Shown: positions 1 to 7,650 of the stretch, piece by piece
Position numbering within the stretch: the first letter of the stretch is position 1
How the letters are laid out: each line of letters begins with the position of its first letter
NCBI GenBank assembly: GCA_030427485.1
Contig: JAUICG010000015.1
Location: 58,853 to 122,852 of the forward strand
Direction: 5' to 3'
Length of the DNA: 64,000 nucleotides
Origin: Gammaproteobacteria bacterium
Lineage (GTDB): Bacteria > Pseudomonadota > Gammaproteobacteria > Pseudomonadales > Halieaceae
The notes under the pieces: model-generated
What the model was told of the DNA's origin: nothing
The model's input: only the letters and a program-made list of their open reading frames with translations
Databases searched by the model: none
Position numbers and translations under genes: made by a program

Positions 1-856
1 CCAGCTGCATCAGCGGCGAGATCGTGAACGGGTCGTACAGTTGTGCCATGTCGATATCCGCGAGCGTCATGCCGGCTTGCGCGAATGCGCGCGCCTTCGC
101 CGGCGCTATGTTGTCGTGGTGCTCGAATACCTCGCCGCTATGCCAGTTGGCGATGTTGTGACCGGTACCTGCGCCCAATACGTAAACCGGCTTTTTGCGC
201 AGGCTGCGCGCGCGCTCGGCGGACGCGACCAGCACCGCGATACCGCCGTCGGTATTGCGCGTGCAGTCGAAACGGCGGAACGGGTCAGCGATCATCGGCG
301 AGGCCTGATGCTCGGCCAACGTCAGCGATTTACCAAAGCCCAGCGTTCCCGGGCGTTTCACCGCGTAATTGCGCTGCGTCACGGCCACCGCGCCGAGGTG
401 TTCAGACGTCGTACCGTAGAGGTGCATGTGCCGCCGCGCGTGAAATGCGTGCGTCGCCGCGGCGCCGAGCAGCCCGTACAGCGTCGGGTAGCCGTAGCCG
501 TAGGAACCGATGTCGGGCTTACCTGTGATCGCGCTGGCCGATTGCGCCTCGCCGTACACGCAGGCTACCAGTTCCGCCTGCCCAGACTCGATCAGTGCCT
601 GTGCGGCGATGACGGTGAACACCGGGGTGGCGCCGCCGGTCATCATCGACACTGAAAAATTTGGTGACAGACCCATGTAACGCAGGTCCTCGCGCTCGAC
701 ATGCGCGCGGATATAGCCGTCGATTGCCTCGCGCGGCAGGCCGGCGTCGGCGAGCGCGAGGTCCACCGCCCGCGCACGTAACTCACGCCCTTCCAGGCCG
801 AGTCCCACACCCTGTTCGGTGATCCCGAGACCGACGATTGCACAGCGCCCGCGCAT
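1..856 (-). CDS. Thiolase-fold (SCP2-thiolase-like) protein, 3' end cut by window edge
   Basis: The 285 visible residues match the N-terminal half of thiolase-superfamily proteins annotated as lipid-transfer protein or acetyl-CoA acetyltransferase: MRGRCAIVGLG at the start, MMTGGATPV near residue 75, and NTDGGIAVLV near residue 205. In true thiolases the nucleophilic Cys lies in a C-A-S-G context about where SMMTGGATP stands here, and no Cys is present. Thiolase-fold proteins without that Cys include Ltp2-type retro-aldolases of steroid side-chain breakdown, so C-C cleavage without thiolysis is possible; this is inference. ATG at 856 follows the SDR stop by 11 nt, with GAGGG overlapping that stop. 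It is the fifth visible gene of the operon headed by the TetR gene at 5096. A DUF35 partner just outside the window would support an aldolase role. Confidence 0.8.
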   Translation of the reverse strand, partial: MRGRCAIVGLGITEQGVGLGLEGRELRARAVDLALADAGLPREAIDGYIRAHVEREDLRYMGLSPNFSVSMMTGGATPVFTVIAAQALIESGQAELVACVYGEAQSASAITGKPDIGSYGYGYPTLYGLLGAAATHAFHARRHMHLYGTTSEHLGAVAVTQRNYAVKRPGTLGFGKSLTLAEHQASPMIADPFRRFDCTRNTDGGIAVLVASAERARSLRKKPVYVLGAGTGHNIANWHSGEVFEHHDNIAPAKARAFAQAGMTLADIDMAQLYDPFTISPLMQL

Positions 857-867
857 TCTGTATACCC

Positions 868-1647
868 TCAGCGGCTCATCGGCTTACCGGCGGAAAGCCC
901 GCCGTCCACCGGCAGATTCACGCCGGTGATATTGGATGCAAGGTCCGAAGCGAGGAACAACGCGGCCGATGCGCATTCTTCCGGTGCGATCACGCGTCCG
1001 AGCGGATGGTAGCCGGCCGTGTGCTGCCGAGCCGCCTCCGAGGCTTTCAACACGCCGCCGCCGAAATTGGTCGGCATCGCCGCCGGGCAGACCGAATTCA
1101 CGCGGATTCCCCTGGGCGCCACTTCCAGCGCCAGGCCGCGCGTCAGGCTGGTCACCGCGCCCTTCGACGAACCGTAGAGCACGCCGCCGAAGCCAATCAA
1201 CCCGGCCACCGAGGCCGTGATCACGATCGCTCCGCCGCCGCCCTGCGCCTCGAACTGGCGGATCGCCGACTGGCAGCCATGCAGTACCCCGCCGAGGTTG
1301 ACGGCAGTGAGCTTCTGCATATCCGCGTCGGTGGCATCCATGAAGGTCTGGCCGGGCTGCGTGGTGATACCTGCGTTGTTGTACATCACGTCGAGGCGCC
1401 CGTAAGCGTCCACGGCAGCCCGCACCATCGCATCGACGGCGGCCATGTCGGTGACGTTGCACTCCACCGCGATTGCACTGCCGCCGGCCTTTACGACCTC
1501 TCCCGCGACCGCCTCCACAGCCTCGTGGTCGATATCCGCTGCCACCACTTTCGCGCCGTGCTCGGCGAACAGCAGCGCGGCGGCGCGGCCCACGCCGGAA
1601 CCGGCGCCGGTGATAATCGCGACCTTGTCGTGCAGTAATCCTTGCAT
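868..1647 (-). CDS. Short-chain dehydrogenase/reductase (SDR)
   Basis: A 259-aa classical SDR that probably oxidises or reduces an alcohol/ketone with NAD(P). The cofactor motif TGAGSGVG is at residues 13-20, NNAG at 90-93, catalytic Ser146, and the Tyr158-x3-Lys162 pair. Asp38 at the end of the second strand suggests a preference for NAD(H). The length is normal for the family. It starts 3 nt after the aldehyde dehydrogenase stop and lies upstream of the thiolase-like gene, so P450, aldehyde dehydrogenase, SDR and thiolase-like protein form a plausible stepwise oxidation and cleavage pathway. The substrate cannot be read from sequence. Confidence 0.93.
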   Translation of the reverse strand: MQGLLHDKVAIITGAGSGVGRAAALLFAEHGAKVVAADIDHEAVEAVAGEVVKAGGSAIAVECNVTDMAAVDAMVRAAVDAYGRLDVMYNNAGITTQPGQTFMDATDADMQKLTAVNLGGVLHGCQSAIRQFEAQGGGGAIVITASVAGLIGFGGVLYGSSKGAVTSLTRGLALEVAPRGIRVNSVCPAAMPTNFGGGVLKASEAARQHTAGYHPLGRVIAPEECASAALFLASDLASNITGVNLPVDGGLSAGKPMSR

Positions 1648-1650
1648 TGC

Positions 1651-3126
1651 CTACTTACCCCCAATGTTCAGACAGGTGAGTTGTTGATAGATGCGCAGCC
1701 CCTCGACGCCGCGCTCACGGCCGATGCCGCTCAGGCGCTGGCCGCCGGACGAGGCGTAGGCGCTCATCAGGCCGGCGTTGACGTTGACCGTGCCGCTGTT
1801 GATACGCAGCGCCACATCCAGTGCCGCCTTCCTGTCATTGCCGTGCACGTAGCCGGACAGGCCGAAGCGCGACTCGTTGGCCATCGCAACCGCGTGGTCG
1901 AGGTCGCGGTACCCGATCACCGACACCACCGGCCCGAAGATCTCATCCTGCGCGGCGGGGTTGCCATTGTCCGGGAGATCCAGCACGGTCGGTTGGTAGT
2001 AGAAACCTCCGCCCAAGCCCTCCGGGCGCGCGCCGCCGGCGACCACCGTACCGCCGTGCTCGATTGCGGCATTCACGTAATACGCGCAGCGTTCGACCTG
2101 TGCGCGGCTGATCAGCGGCCCCATCTGCGTATCGGCGGCATCCGCGGCACCAACCCTGATCGAGCCGATGGCGCCAGCCAGTTGCGGCAGCAGTTCGGCC
2201 TTGCTCTCCTCGGGCACGAAGAGGCGCGTACCCAGCGCGCAGCCCTGGCCGGCGTGCGCCATGCAAACGCCCATCGCGGCGGGGATGACCTGGTCCAGCG
2301 CGTCGGGCAGGAAAACCTGCGCGGACTTGCCGCCCAGTTCGAGCTGCAGGCGCTTCATCGTGGACGCCGCCTGCACCATGATCTGCTCACCGACGGCAGT
2401 GGAACCGGTGAACGCCACCATGTCCACCGCGGGGTGGGTGCTGAGCAACTTACCGCCATCCAGACCCGCCTCCAGTACAATGTTCAGCACGCCGGGTGGC
2501 AGTTCAGCTTCAAGCGCCGCCTCGGCAATCACCATCGCCGACAGCGGCGTCAGGGGGCTGGGGCGCAGCACCAGCGTATTGCCGGCGATCAGCGCGGGCA
2601 CGGTTTTCCATAGCGCGGTGTAGAACGGGAAGTTGTAAGCGGCAATGCCGGCGACCACCCCGACCGGCGTGTAGCGGCGCAGGCTCTGCACCACCTGCCC
2701 CATCGGGTTGATACGCTCGCTTAACGGCAGCGGGTTTTCTTCCACTTCAGGTAGCGAGAGATATAACTGCAGTGTGTCCCCGGCCTGCTTCAGGGGCGCC
2801 AGCACCTGCGCCATCATCACCCCGCTGTGCCGTGGGCAGCCCGCTTCGCGCACGACGAGGTCGGTAATCCATTCGCGCCGCGCCGCCAGTGCGCCGACGA
2901 AGCGGCCGAGCGCCGCGGCGCGGTCATTCGCGGGCAGCCCGCTCCAGACGCCGCTGTCATACGCGGTGCGCGCACAGTGGATGGCTGCCTCGATCTGGCC
3001 CGTATCCAGCCCCGGCAGCCGCGCAAACACCTCGCCCGTGGAGGGGTCATCCACCGCGATCTCGGCACCGGTCCCCGCGACCCGTTCACCGTTGATGAAG
3101 CCCGCGTGTTCGCTTATTGTCTGCAC
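1651..3126 (-). CDS. NAD(P)-dependent aldehyde dehydrogenase
   Basis: A 491-aa aldehyde dehydrogenase of full length. It carries the oxyanion Asn in YNFPF (Asn165), the general-base Glu in ELGGKS (Glu263) and the nucleophile in HAGQGCALGT (Cys296), together with the FTGST segment near residue 239 that binds the cofactor. It should convert an aldehyde to the acid in the cytoplasm, which fits an alcohol or aldehyde produced by the P450 gene just upstream. The start is GTG at 3126, preceded by GGGGAG 8 nt away and 16 nt after the P450 stop. The SDR gene follows at 3 nt, so translation is probably coupled. Confidence 0.95.
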   Translation of the reverse strand: MQTISEHAGFINGERVAGTGAEIAVDDPSTGEVFARLPGLDTGQIEAAIHCARTAYDSGVWSGLPANDRAAALGRFVGALAARREWITDLVVREAGCPRHSGVMMAQVLAPLKQAGDTLQLYLSLPEVEENPLPLSERINPMGQVVQSLRRYTPVGVVAGIAAYNFPFYTALWKTVPALIAGNTLVLRPSPLTPLSAMVIAEAALEAELPPGVLNIVLEAGLDGGKLLSTHPAVDMVAFTGSTAVGEQIMVQAASTMKRLQLELGGKSAQVFLPDALDQVIPAAMGVCMAHAGQGCALGTRLFVPEESKAELLPQLAGAIGSIRVGAADAADTQMGPLISRAQVERCAYYVNAAIEHGGTVVAGGARPEGLGGGFYYQPTVLDLPDNGNPAAQDEIFGPVVSVIGYRDLDHAVAMANESRFGLSGYVHGNDRKAALDVALRINSGTVNVNAGLMSAYASSGGQRLSGIGRERGVEGLRIYQQLTCLNIGGK

Positions 3127-3142
3127 GCCTTTTACTCCCCGC

Positions 3143-4432
3143 CTACTTCAGGATGACCGGTATGGCCGACATGCCGCGCTGTTCCAGCCCGCCCAACAGT
3201 TGTGGTTGCGGTGCGTCGGGGTCCAGCACCATGTTCGGGAAGCGGTCCATAAGTCCCTCGATGGCAACGATCATTTCCTGTTTCGACACTTCCAGCCCGA
3301 GGCAGCGGTGCGGCCCCATGCCGAAACCGAGGTGCGACTGCTGGCCGCGCGGGCGGTGGATGTCGTACACGTCAGGGTTCTCCCACACGGCCGGATCGCG
3401 GTTCGCCGCGCCCAGGCACATATCCAGCCGCGAACCGGCGGGGATCGTGACCCCGTCGAGTTCGACGGTTTCCTTCACCAACCGCTGGAACACCGGGTCG
3501 GTCGGCATAAAGCGCGCGCCCTCCTCGATGGCCGGCTCAATCAGGCTGCGATCGTCGCGGCAGTCCTCCCAGAAACGGTAGTTGGTCAACAGCTGGTAAA
3601 GGGTAATGCCGAGCTGGCGCCAGGTGGTACCGCCGCCGGCGAGGATGATCAGGCGGCAGTAGGCAAATATCTCATCGTCGTCCAGCGGTCGCTTGCCGCC
3701 GTCTTCCAGCTCGAGTTCGCAGGCCAGCAACGCTGACACCACGTCGTCTTCCGGCCTGGCCCGGCGTGCGGTGATCACCTCTTTCAGCATGCGCTGCACT
3801 TCCGCCGACGCTTTCATCACCTCCTCGATCGGCAGCGTACGCGCCATCATGCTCTTCTGCAGGTGTACGCGGAAAGTCAGTGCGTCGTCGCCTTCCAGAC
3901 CCATGCCCTGAGTGACGATGCTGACCGGCAGGCGCGCGCAAAGGTCGAGATTGAGGTCGGACTTCTCCATCGTCTGCAGCCGGTCGAGCAGTGCGGCGAC
4001 GGAGTTTTTGATCCAGTTTTTGCGCCACCAGTTGATCGCGCGCGGGCGGATGAACATCGGCTGCACCATCTTGCGGTAGCGCTGGTGCTCGTCGCCCACC
4101 ATCTTCAGGATCACCTTGCCCAACTGGCGCACGCCCGGGCTCTCTTCATATACCTCGGAGGAGAACAGCAGGTTCTCGCGCAGCGCGCGGTTGCACAGCG
4201 CGTAATTGAGCACGGTGTAGTGCGGGCGCTCGTTCTCGTACATCGTATGGGGAGCGGGCGGCAAGTTGAGCAATTCACGCAGGGAACCTTTCATTACCGG
4301 GTGCTGGTCGCGCAGTGCATTCATGCCAGGGGTGAGGTCGCCGAATACGTCACCGCCGTGGGAGGTGGCTTCCTTGACGACATCGAACAATTCAGCGTAG
4401 CGGGCGTCTTCGGCGGTCAATGAACTGGCCAT
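3143..4432 (-). CDS. Cytochrome P450
   Basis: A 429-aa soluble bacterial P450. The haem-ligand loop reads FGMGPHRCLG (consensus FGxGxHxCxG) and the K-helix has EGAR as its ExxR. The I-helix reads AGGGTT: the usual Asp/Glu before the Thr pair is Gly, which is unusual for a monooxygenase. The open frame extends 21 codons upstream, but ATG at 4432 has AAGGAG 10 nt before it and is the better start; it also avoids overlap with the TetR gene, which ends at 4452. No ferredoxin or ferredoxin reductase gene lies nearby, so electrons must come from elsewhere. It likely performs the first hydroxylation in this operon. Confidence 0.94.
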   Translation of the reverse strand: MASSLTAEDARYAELFDVVKEATSHGGDVFGDLTPGMNALRDQHPVMKGSLRELLNLPPAPHTMYENERPHYTVLNYALCNRALRENLLFSSEVYEESPGVRQLGKVILKMVGDEHQRYRKMVQPMFIRPRAINWWRKNWIKNSVAALLDRLQTMEKSDLNLDLCARLPVSIVTQGMGLEGDDALTFRVHLQKSMMARTLPIEEVMKASAEVQRMLKEVITARRARPEDDVVSALLACELELEDGGKRPLDDDEIFAYCRLIILAGGGTTWRQLGITLYQLLTNYRFWEDCRDDRSLIEPAIEEGARFMPTDPVFQRLVKETVELDGVTIPAGSRLDMCLGAANRDPAVWENPDVYDIHRPRGQQSHLGFGMGPHRCLGLEVSKQEMIVAIEGLMDRFPNMVLDPDAPQPQLLGGLEQRGMSAIPVILK

Positions 4433-4451
4433 GGTTGTTTGCTCCTTGAAT

Positions 4452-5096
4452 TCAAGCTGTGTGATTGCGTACGCCGGCAACCGCGGCGCCCGCAAGGGTC
4501 ACGTCGATAACGGCTTCTATATAGTCGCGCTCCACGTTCTCACCGAACGTCAGCAGGCGCCGCAGTATGGGCGCGGAGAACATGTCGCCGATCAGCTCCG
4601 CATCGACCGCCCTGGGTAATTCACCGCGTTCTATCGCGCGCTGTACCAGCCGTGTGCGAAACGCTCGCTCGCGCAGGTAGAGCTTGCGGGCCACCGCTTC
4701 CACTTCGGGATCGGTGCGACCCGACAAGGCGGTGAAAATACCGCGCCACATCGACGTTTGGGCGAGCGTTACCATGTTCGAGAGATAGGCGAGAATATCG
4801 CCCCTCAGGCTCCCCGTTTCGGGCATGGGGCGTTCGGTCTGGAAATGGGAATCGAGCGTATCGGACACCAGCACGGCCTTGGTGGGCCAGCGGCGGTAGA
4901 TCGTGGTTTTATTCACACCGGCCCGCTCCGCAACTTCGTCCACCCGCAGGTTGGCGTAGCCAACGCGGTTGAGTTCCTCGCCCGTGGCCCGCAGCACGCT
5001 GGCGACCACTTTTGCCGCCCGGCCCTGTCGCTGGATGCCGTTGGTACGGCGGTCGCCGGCCTGCGCTTTCGCAACTGCTGTTGTTTTGGCATTCAC
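4452..5096 (-). CDS. TetR-family transcriptional regulator
   Basis: A 214-aa TetR protein with its helix-turn-helix near residues 45-75 (VDEVAERAGVNKTTIYRRW) followed by a ligand-binding helical domain. It is clearly related to the TetR protein encoded at 6742-7368: both share VAERAGVNKTTIYRRWPTK, GEEL, and SAPILRRLLTFGE near the C-terminus. It is the first gene of the P450-ALDH-SDR-thiolase operon and divergent from the CoA-transferase. Its own predicted -35 overlaps a CAAC-N5-GTTG dyad at 5162-5174, so autoregulation is likely. The related regulator probably binds the same or a similar site. Confidence 0.93.
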   Translation of the reverse strand: MNAKTTAVAKAQAGDRRTNGIQRQGRAAKVVASVLRATGEELNRVGYANLRVDEVAERAGVNKTTIYRRWPTKAVLVSDTLDSHFQTERPMPETGSLRGDILAYLSNMVTLAQTSMWRGIFTALSGRTDPEVEAVARKLYLRERAFRTRLVQRAIERGELPRAVDAELIGDMFSAPILRRLLTFGENVERDYIEAVIDVTLAGAAVAGVRNHTA

Positions 5097-5135
5097 CTGG
5101 AATTACCACCTGCCCCTCACTGGCTTGTGCACCAA

Positions 5136-5174
5136 AGAGTAGGACTCACTTTATTTAAAGTCAACTATTTGTTG
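5136..5174 (-). promoter_or_regulatory. Promoter and dyad operator of the TetR-P450 operon
   Basis: On the minus strand TTGACT (5164-5159) is followed by a 17-nt spacer and TACTCT (5141-5136), a plausible sigma70 promoter about 40 nt ahead of the TetR start codon. The dyad CAAC-TATTT-GTTG occupies 5162-5174 and overlaps the -35. The same dyad with a 5-nt centre occurs at 5356 and 7540. The rest of the 343-nt intergenic stretch (5097-5439) shows only the opposite promoter. Confidence 0.6.
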
Positions 5175-5349
5175 CTTTTAGTTTGAATATCCCGGTGCCT
5201 CAGCCCCCGGAGAGGACCGCAACCCCTGGATACCACACCCATAGACTATTGTTTTTATTGAGATATTTGCTCCTCTCCCTGTTACATAAGCAGCGTTTTC
5301 ACGATATAGCCTCTCCCGGTGTTTCGCGCCACCCACGGCTGCGAGAAGA

Positions 5350-5378
5350 TTGACACAACATTTTGTTGCCATTAAATT
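5350..5378 (+). promoter_or_regulatory. Promoter with operator inside the spacer, CoA-transferase gene
   Basis: A consensus -35 TTGACA (5350-5355) is followed after exactly 17 nt by TAAATT (5373-5378). The dyad CAAC-ATTTT-GTTG (5356-5368) fills the spacer between the two hexamers, the classic place for a repressor. The CoA-transferase start codon is 62 nt downstream. Confidence 0.65.
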
Positions 5379-5439
5379 CCAGTCACAGCCCCGGCATCCC
5401 GCAAAAACGGCCGGATTCCGAACCCGACAAGGACACCGG

Positions 5440-6660
5440 ATGGAACCAGTGAACGACATCTTCGACGGCGTACGCGTGATTGAACTCGCGCAGTGGGTGT
5501 TCGTACCGGTGGCAGGCGCACTGCTCGCGGACTGGGGTGCCGACGTGGTGCGCATCGAGCACCCCGAGGGCGACCCCTACCGCGCGCTGGCCAGCCAGGG
5601 CATCGGCGCGGACAGCGGCGGCGTCAATCTCTCGCTTGCCCTCGCCAACCGCGGCAAGCGCTCGCTGGCGATCGACATCAAGCACAGGGACGGGCTGGAC
5701 GTGTTGTTCAAGCTGTTGGAGACGGCGGACGTGTTCCTCACCAGCCTGCGCCCCGGCGCGCTGCGTCGGCTTGGGCTGGACGCGGATCAGTTGCGTGAGC
5801 GCTTTCCGGGCCTGGTGTATGCGCGCGGACACGGTTTCGGCGTGCGCGGGCCGGATGCCGACCAGGCGGGCTACGACGCATCGGCGTTTTTCGCCCGCGG
5901 CGGCGTCGCCGATGCGCTTACGCCACCGGACCGCGACTACCCGATCAGCCAGCGCGGCGCAATGGGCGACCGCAATGGCGGCATGGGCCTCGCGTTCGGC
6001 ATCGCTGGAGCGCTGCTCAAGCGTGGACGCACCGGCAACGGCTCGGTGGTCGATGTATCGCTGCTCGCCACCGCGATGTGGACGCTCTCGTCCGACCTGC
6101 TTACCGTACTCGGCGGCAAGGAACTACCGCGGCCCGGTGACCGCGGCAAAACACCCAACCCGCTGACCGGCACCTACCGCACCGCGGACGGACGTTTCAT
6201 CCAGTTAATGATGCTGCAGGGTGACCGCTACTGGGCGGACCTGTGCCGTGCGCTCGGGCGGGAAGACCTGGTTGCCGACCCGCGTTTCGCCGACCTCGCT
6301 GCGCGCCGAGCGAACAGCGCCGAGTGTGTCGCAGCGCTGGACAAGGAGTTCGGCAAGCGCAGCTTCGCGCAAAGCAAGCAGGTGCTGGGAGGCATCGATG
6401 CGCCGTGGGCGCCGGTGCAGCGCATCGACGAACTGCCCGATGACCCACAGGTCGTCGCCAACGGCTACATCGGTGAAGTGCCGGCGGAGGCAGACACCCC
6501 TTCGTACCGACTGCCCGCGGTGCCGGTTCAGTTCGACGAATCACCGCCAGCCCTGCGCAGGGCGCCCGAGCACGGCGAGCATACCGAGACCTTACTGCTG
6601 GAGATGGGGTATGACTGGGACTTTATCGCTACGCTGAAAGCCGAGGGGACCATCCCCTGA
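5440..6660 (+). CDS. CaiB/BaiF family (family III) CoA-transferase
   Basis: A 406-aa family III CoA-transferase, which moves CoA from one acyl-CoA to a carboxylic acid without ATP. The N-terminal Rossmann portion ([19 protein letters not shown], then [16 protein letters not shown]) is typical, and the catalytic Asp is expected at Asp177 in MGDRNGGM. The frame is open to 5350, but ATG at 5440 has AAGGA 8 nt upstream and matches the usual family N-terminus. It is divergent from the TetR-P450-ALDH operon and shares the dyad operator, so it probably activates the acid made by that pathway as a CoA thioester. Confidence 0.93.
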   Translation: MEPVNDIFDGVRVIELAQWVFVPVAGALLADWGADVVRIEHPEGDPYRALASQGIGADSGGVNLSLALANRGKRSLAIDIKHRDGLDVLFKLLETADVFLTSLRPGALRRLGLDADQLRERFPGLVYARGHGFGVRGPDADQAGYDASAFFARGGVADALTPPDRDYPISQRGAMGDRNGGMGLAFGIAGALLKRGRTGNGSVVDVSLLATAMWTLSSDLLTVLGGKELPRPGDRGKTPNPLTGTYRTADGRFIQLMMLQGDRYWADLCRALGREDLVADPRFADLAARRANSAECVAALDKEFGKRSFAQSKQVLGGIDAPWAPVQRIDELPDDPQVVANGYIGEVPAEADTPSYRLPAVPVQFDESPPALRRAPEHGEHTETLLLEMGYDWDFIATLKAEGTIP

Positions 6661-6741
6661 ACACGCACTGCGCACCACAAGTGTTGCCCGTGGGCGGGAA
6701 ATCATCGCAGGCGTACTGTTTCCCGTACTGGCGTGCGAGCG

Positions 6742-7368
6742 TTACTTTACCGGCTTTCGCACTGGCGCCCCTGCCCTGGCACCGGCTATCACCGTATCGA
6801 TCACGTATTCGACATACCTCGGCTTTACGTGCTCGCCGAAGGTCAGCAGGCGGCGCAGGATCGGCGCGGAGAACAGGTCGCTGATGATTTCCGCATCCAC
6901 GGAATTCGGCAGTTCGCCGCGCTCGATACCGCGTTTCACAATCTGCACCCGCACCTCGCGTGCCCTGCCCAGCAGCTCGCGTGCGATCGGCATGATGGCG
7001 GGGTCGGACACATTGTGCAGCGTCACCATCGCGCCGCGCGGTATCGGATTTTTCACACGCTTGATCAGGTGCCTGATGTACTGGAGCATGTCTTCGCGCA
7101 GATTGCCGGAATCCGGCACGAAGTGTTGTTCCTCGTAGCTATAGCGCAATGCATCGATAACCAGGTCGTCCTTCGTGGGCCAGCGGCGGTAGATCGTGGT
7201 CTTGTTCACGCCGGCACGCTCAGCGACATCATCAACCCGCAACGCGGCGTAGCCAACCGCGTCGAGTTCCTCTCCGGTCGCCTTGAGTACGCCGTTCACC
7301 ACACTGGCGCCGCGGCGCCTCGCGGATACGCGGCCGGATACGTCCCGGCTGTCAGATTTCGTTGCCAT
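6742..7368 (-). CDS. TetR-family transcriptional regulator (relative of the one at 4452-5096)
   Basis: A 208-aa TetR protein whose HTH reads VDDVAERAGVNKTTIYRRW, nearly identical to that of the regulator at 4452-5096. The near-identical recognition helix predicts the same operator, and GCAAC-N5-GTTGC lies in the intergenic region shared with the TonB receptor gene. It is convergent with the CoA-transferase (82 nt apart) and divergent from the receptor. The two TetR genes look like a duplication that now brackets the CoA-transferase. Whether both respond to one ligand cannot be read here. Confidence 0.93.
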   Translation of the reverse strand: MATKSDSRDVSGRVSARRRGASVVNGVLKATGEELDAVGYAALRVDDVAERAGVNKTTIYRRWPTKDDLVIDALRYSYEEQHFVPDSGNLREDMLQYIRHLIKRVKNPIPRGAMVTLHNVSDPAIMPIARELLGRAREVRVQIVKRGIERGELPNSVDAEIISDLFSAPILRRLLTFGEHVKPRYVEYVIDTVIAGARAGAPVRKPVK

Positions 7369-7538
7369 CGTGAATGCGTTTGCCCCTGATGAATCGTTTT
7401 AATCCCGCCGCCATCTCTGTGTCCACTCCGGTCGACGGCGCAGACAGGCGCGAGATTGTAAGAGTACGCGGCCACCGGGTGCAAAGTACAGCAAGCCGGA
7501 GACAAGCGCGACACACATCAGCCAACAGCAGACACATT

Positions 7539-7579
7539 GCAACTTTTTGTTGCTTTAATAGTGCAAGGACAGCTATATT
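7539..7579 (+). promoter_or_regulatory. Promoter and perfect dyad operator upstream of the TonB receptor
   Basis: GCAAC-TTTTT-GTTGC (7539-7553) is a perfect 5-5-5 inverted repeat. A possible promoter is TTGCTT (7551-7556), 17 nt, TATATT (7574-7579), so the operator would overlap the -35. It belongs to the same set as the dyads at 5162 and 5356 and lies between divergent TetR and receptor genes. Confidence 0.6.
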
Positions 7580-7650
7580 GGCAGTCGGTCCAATAGCGCG
7601 GTTTCGCCGCTGCGTGACAAAGATAATGAAAAAGTTCGGAGCACCCGGCC

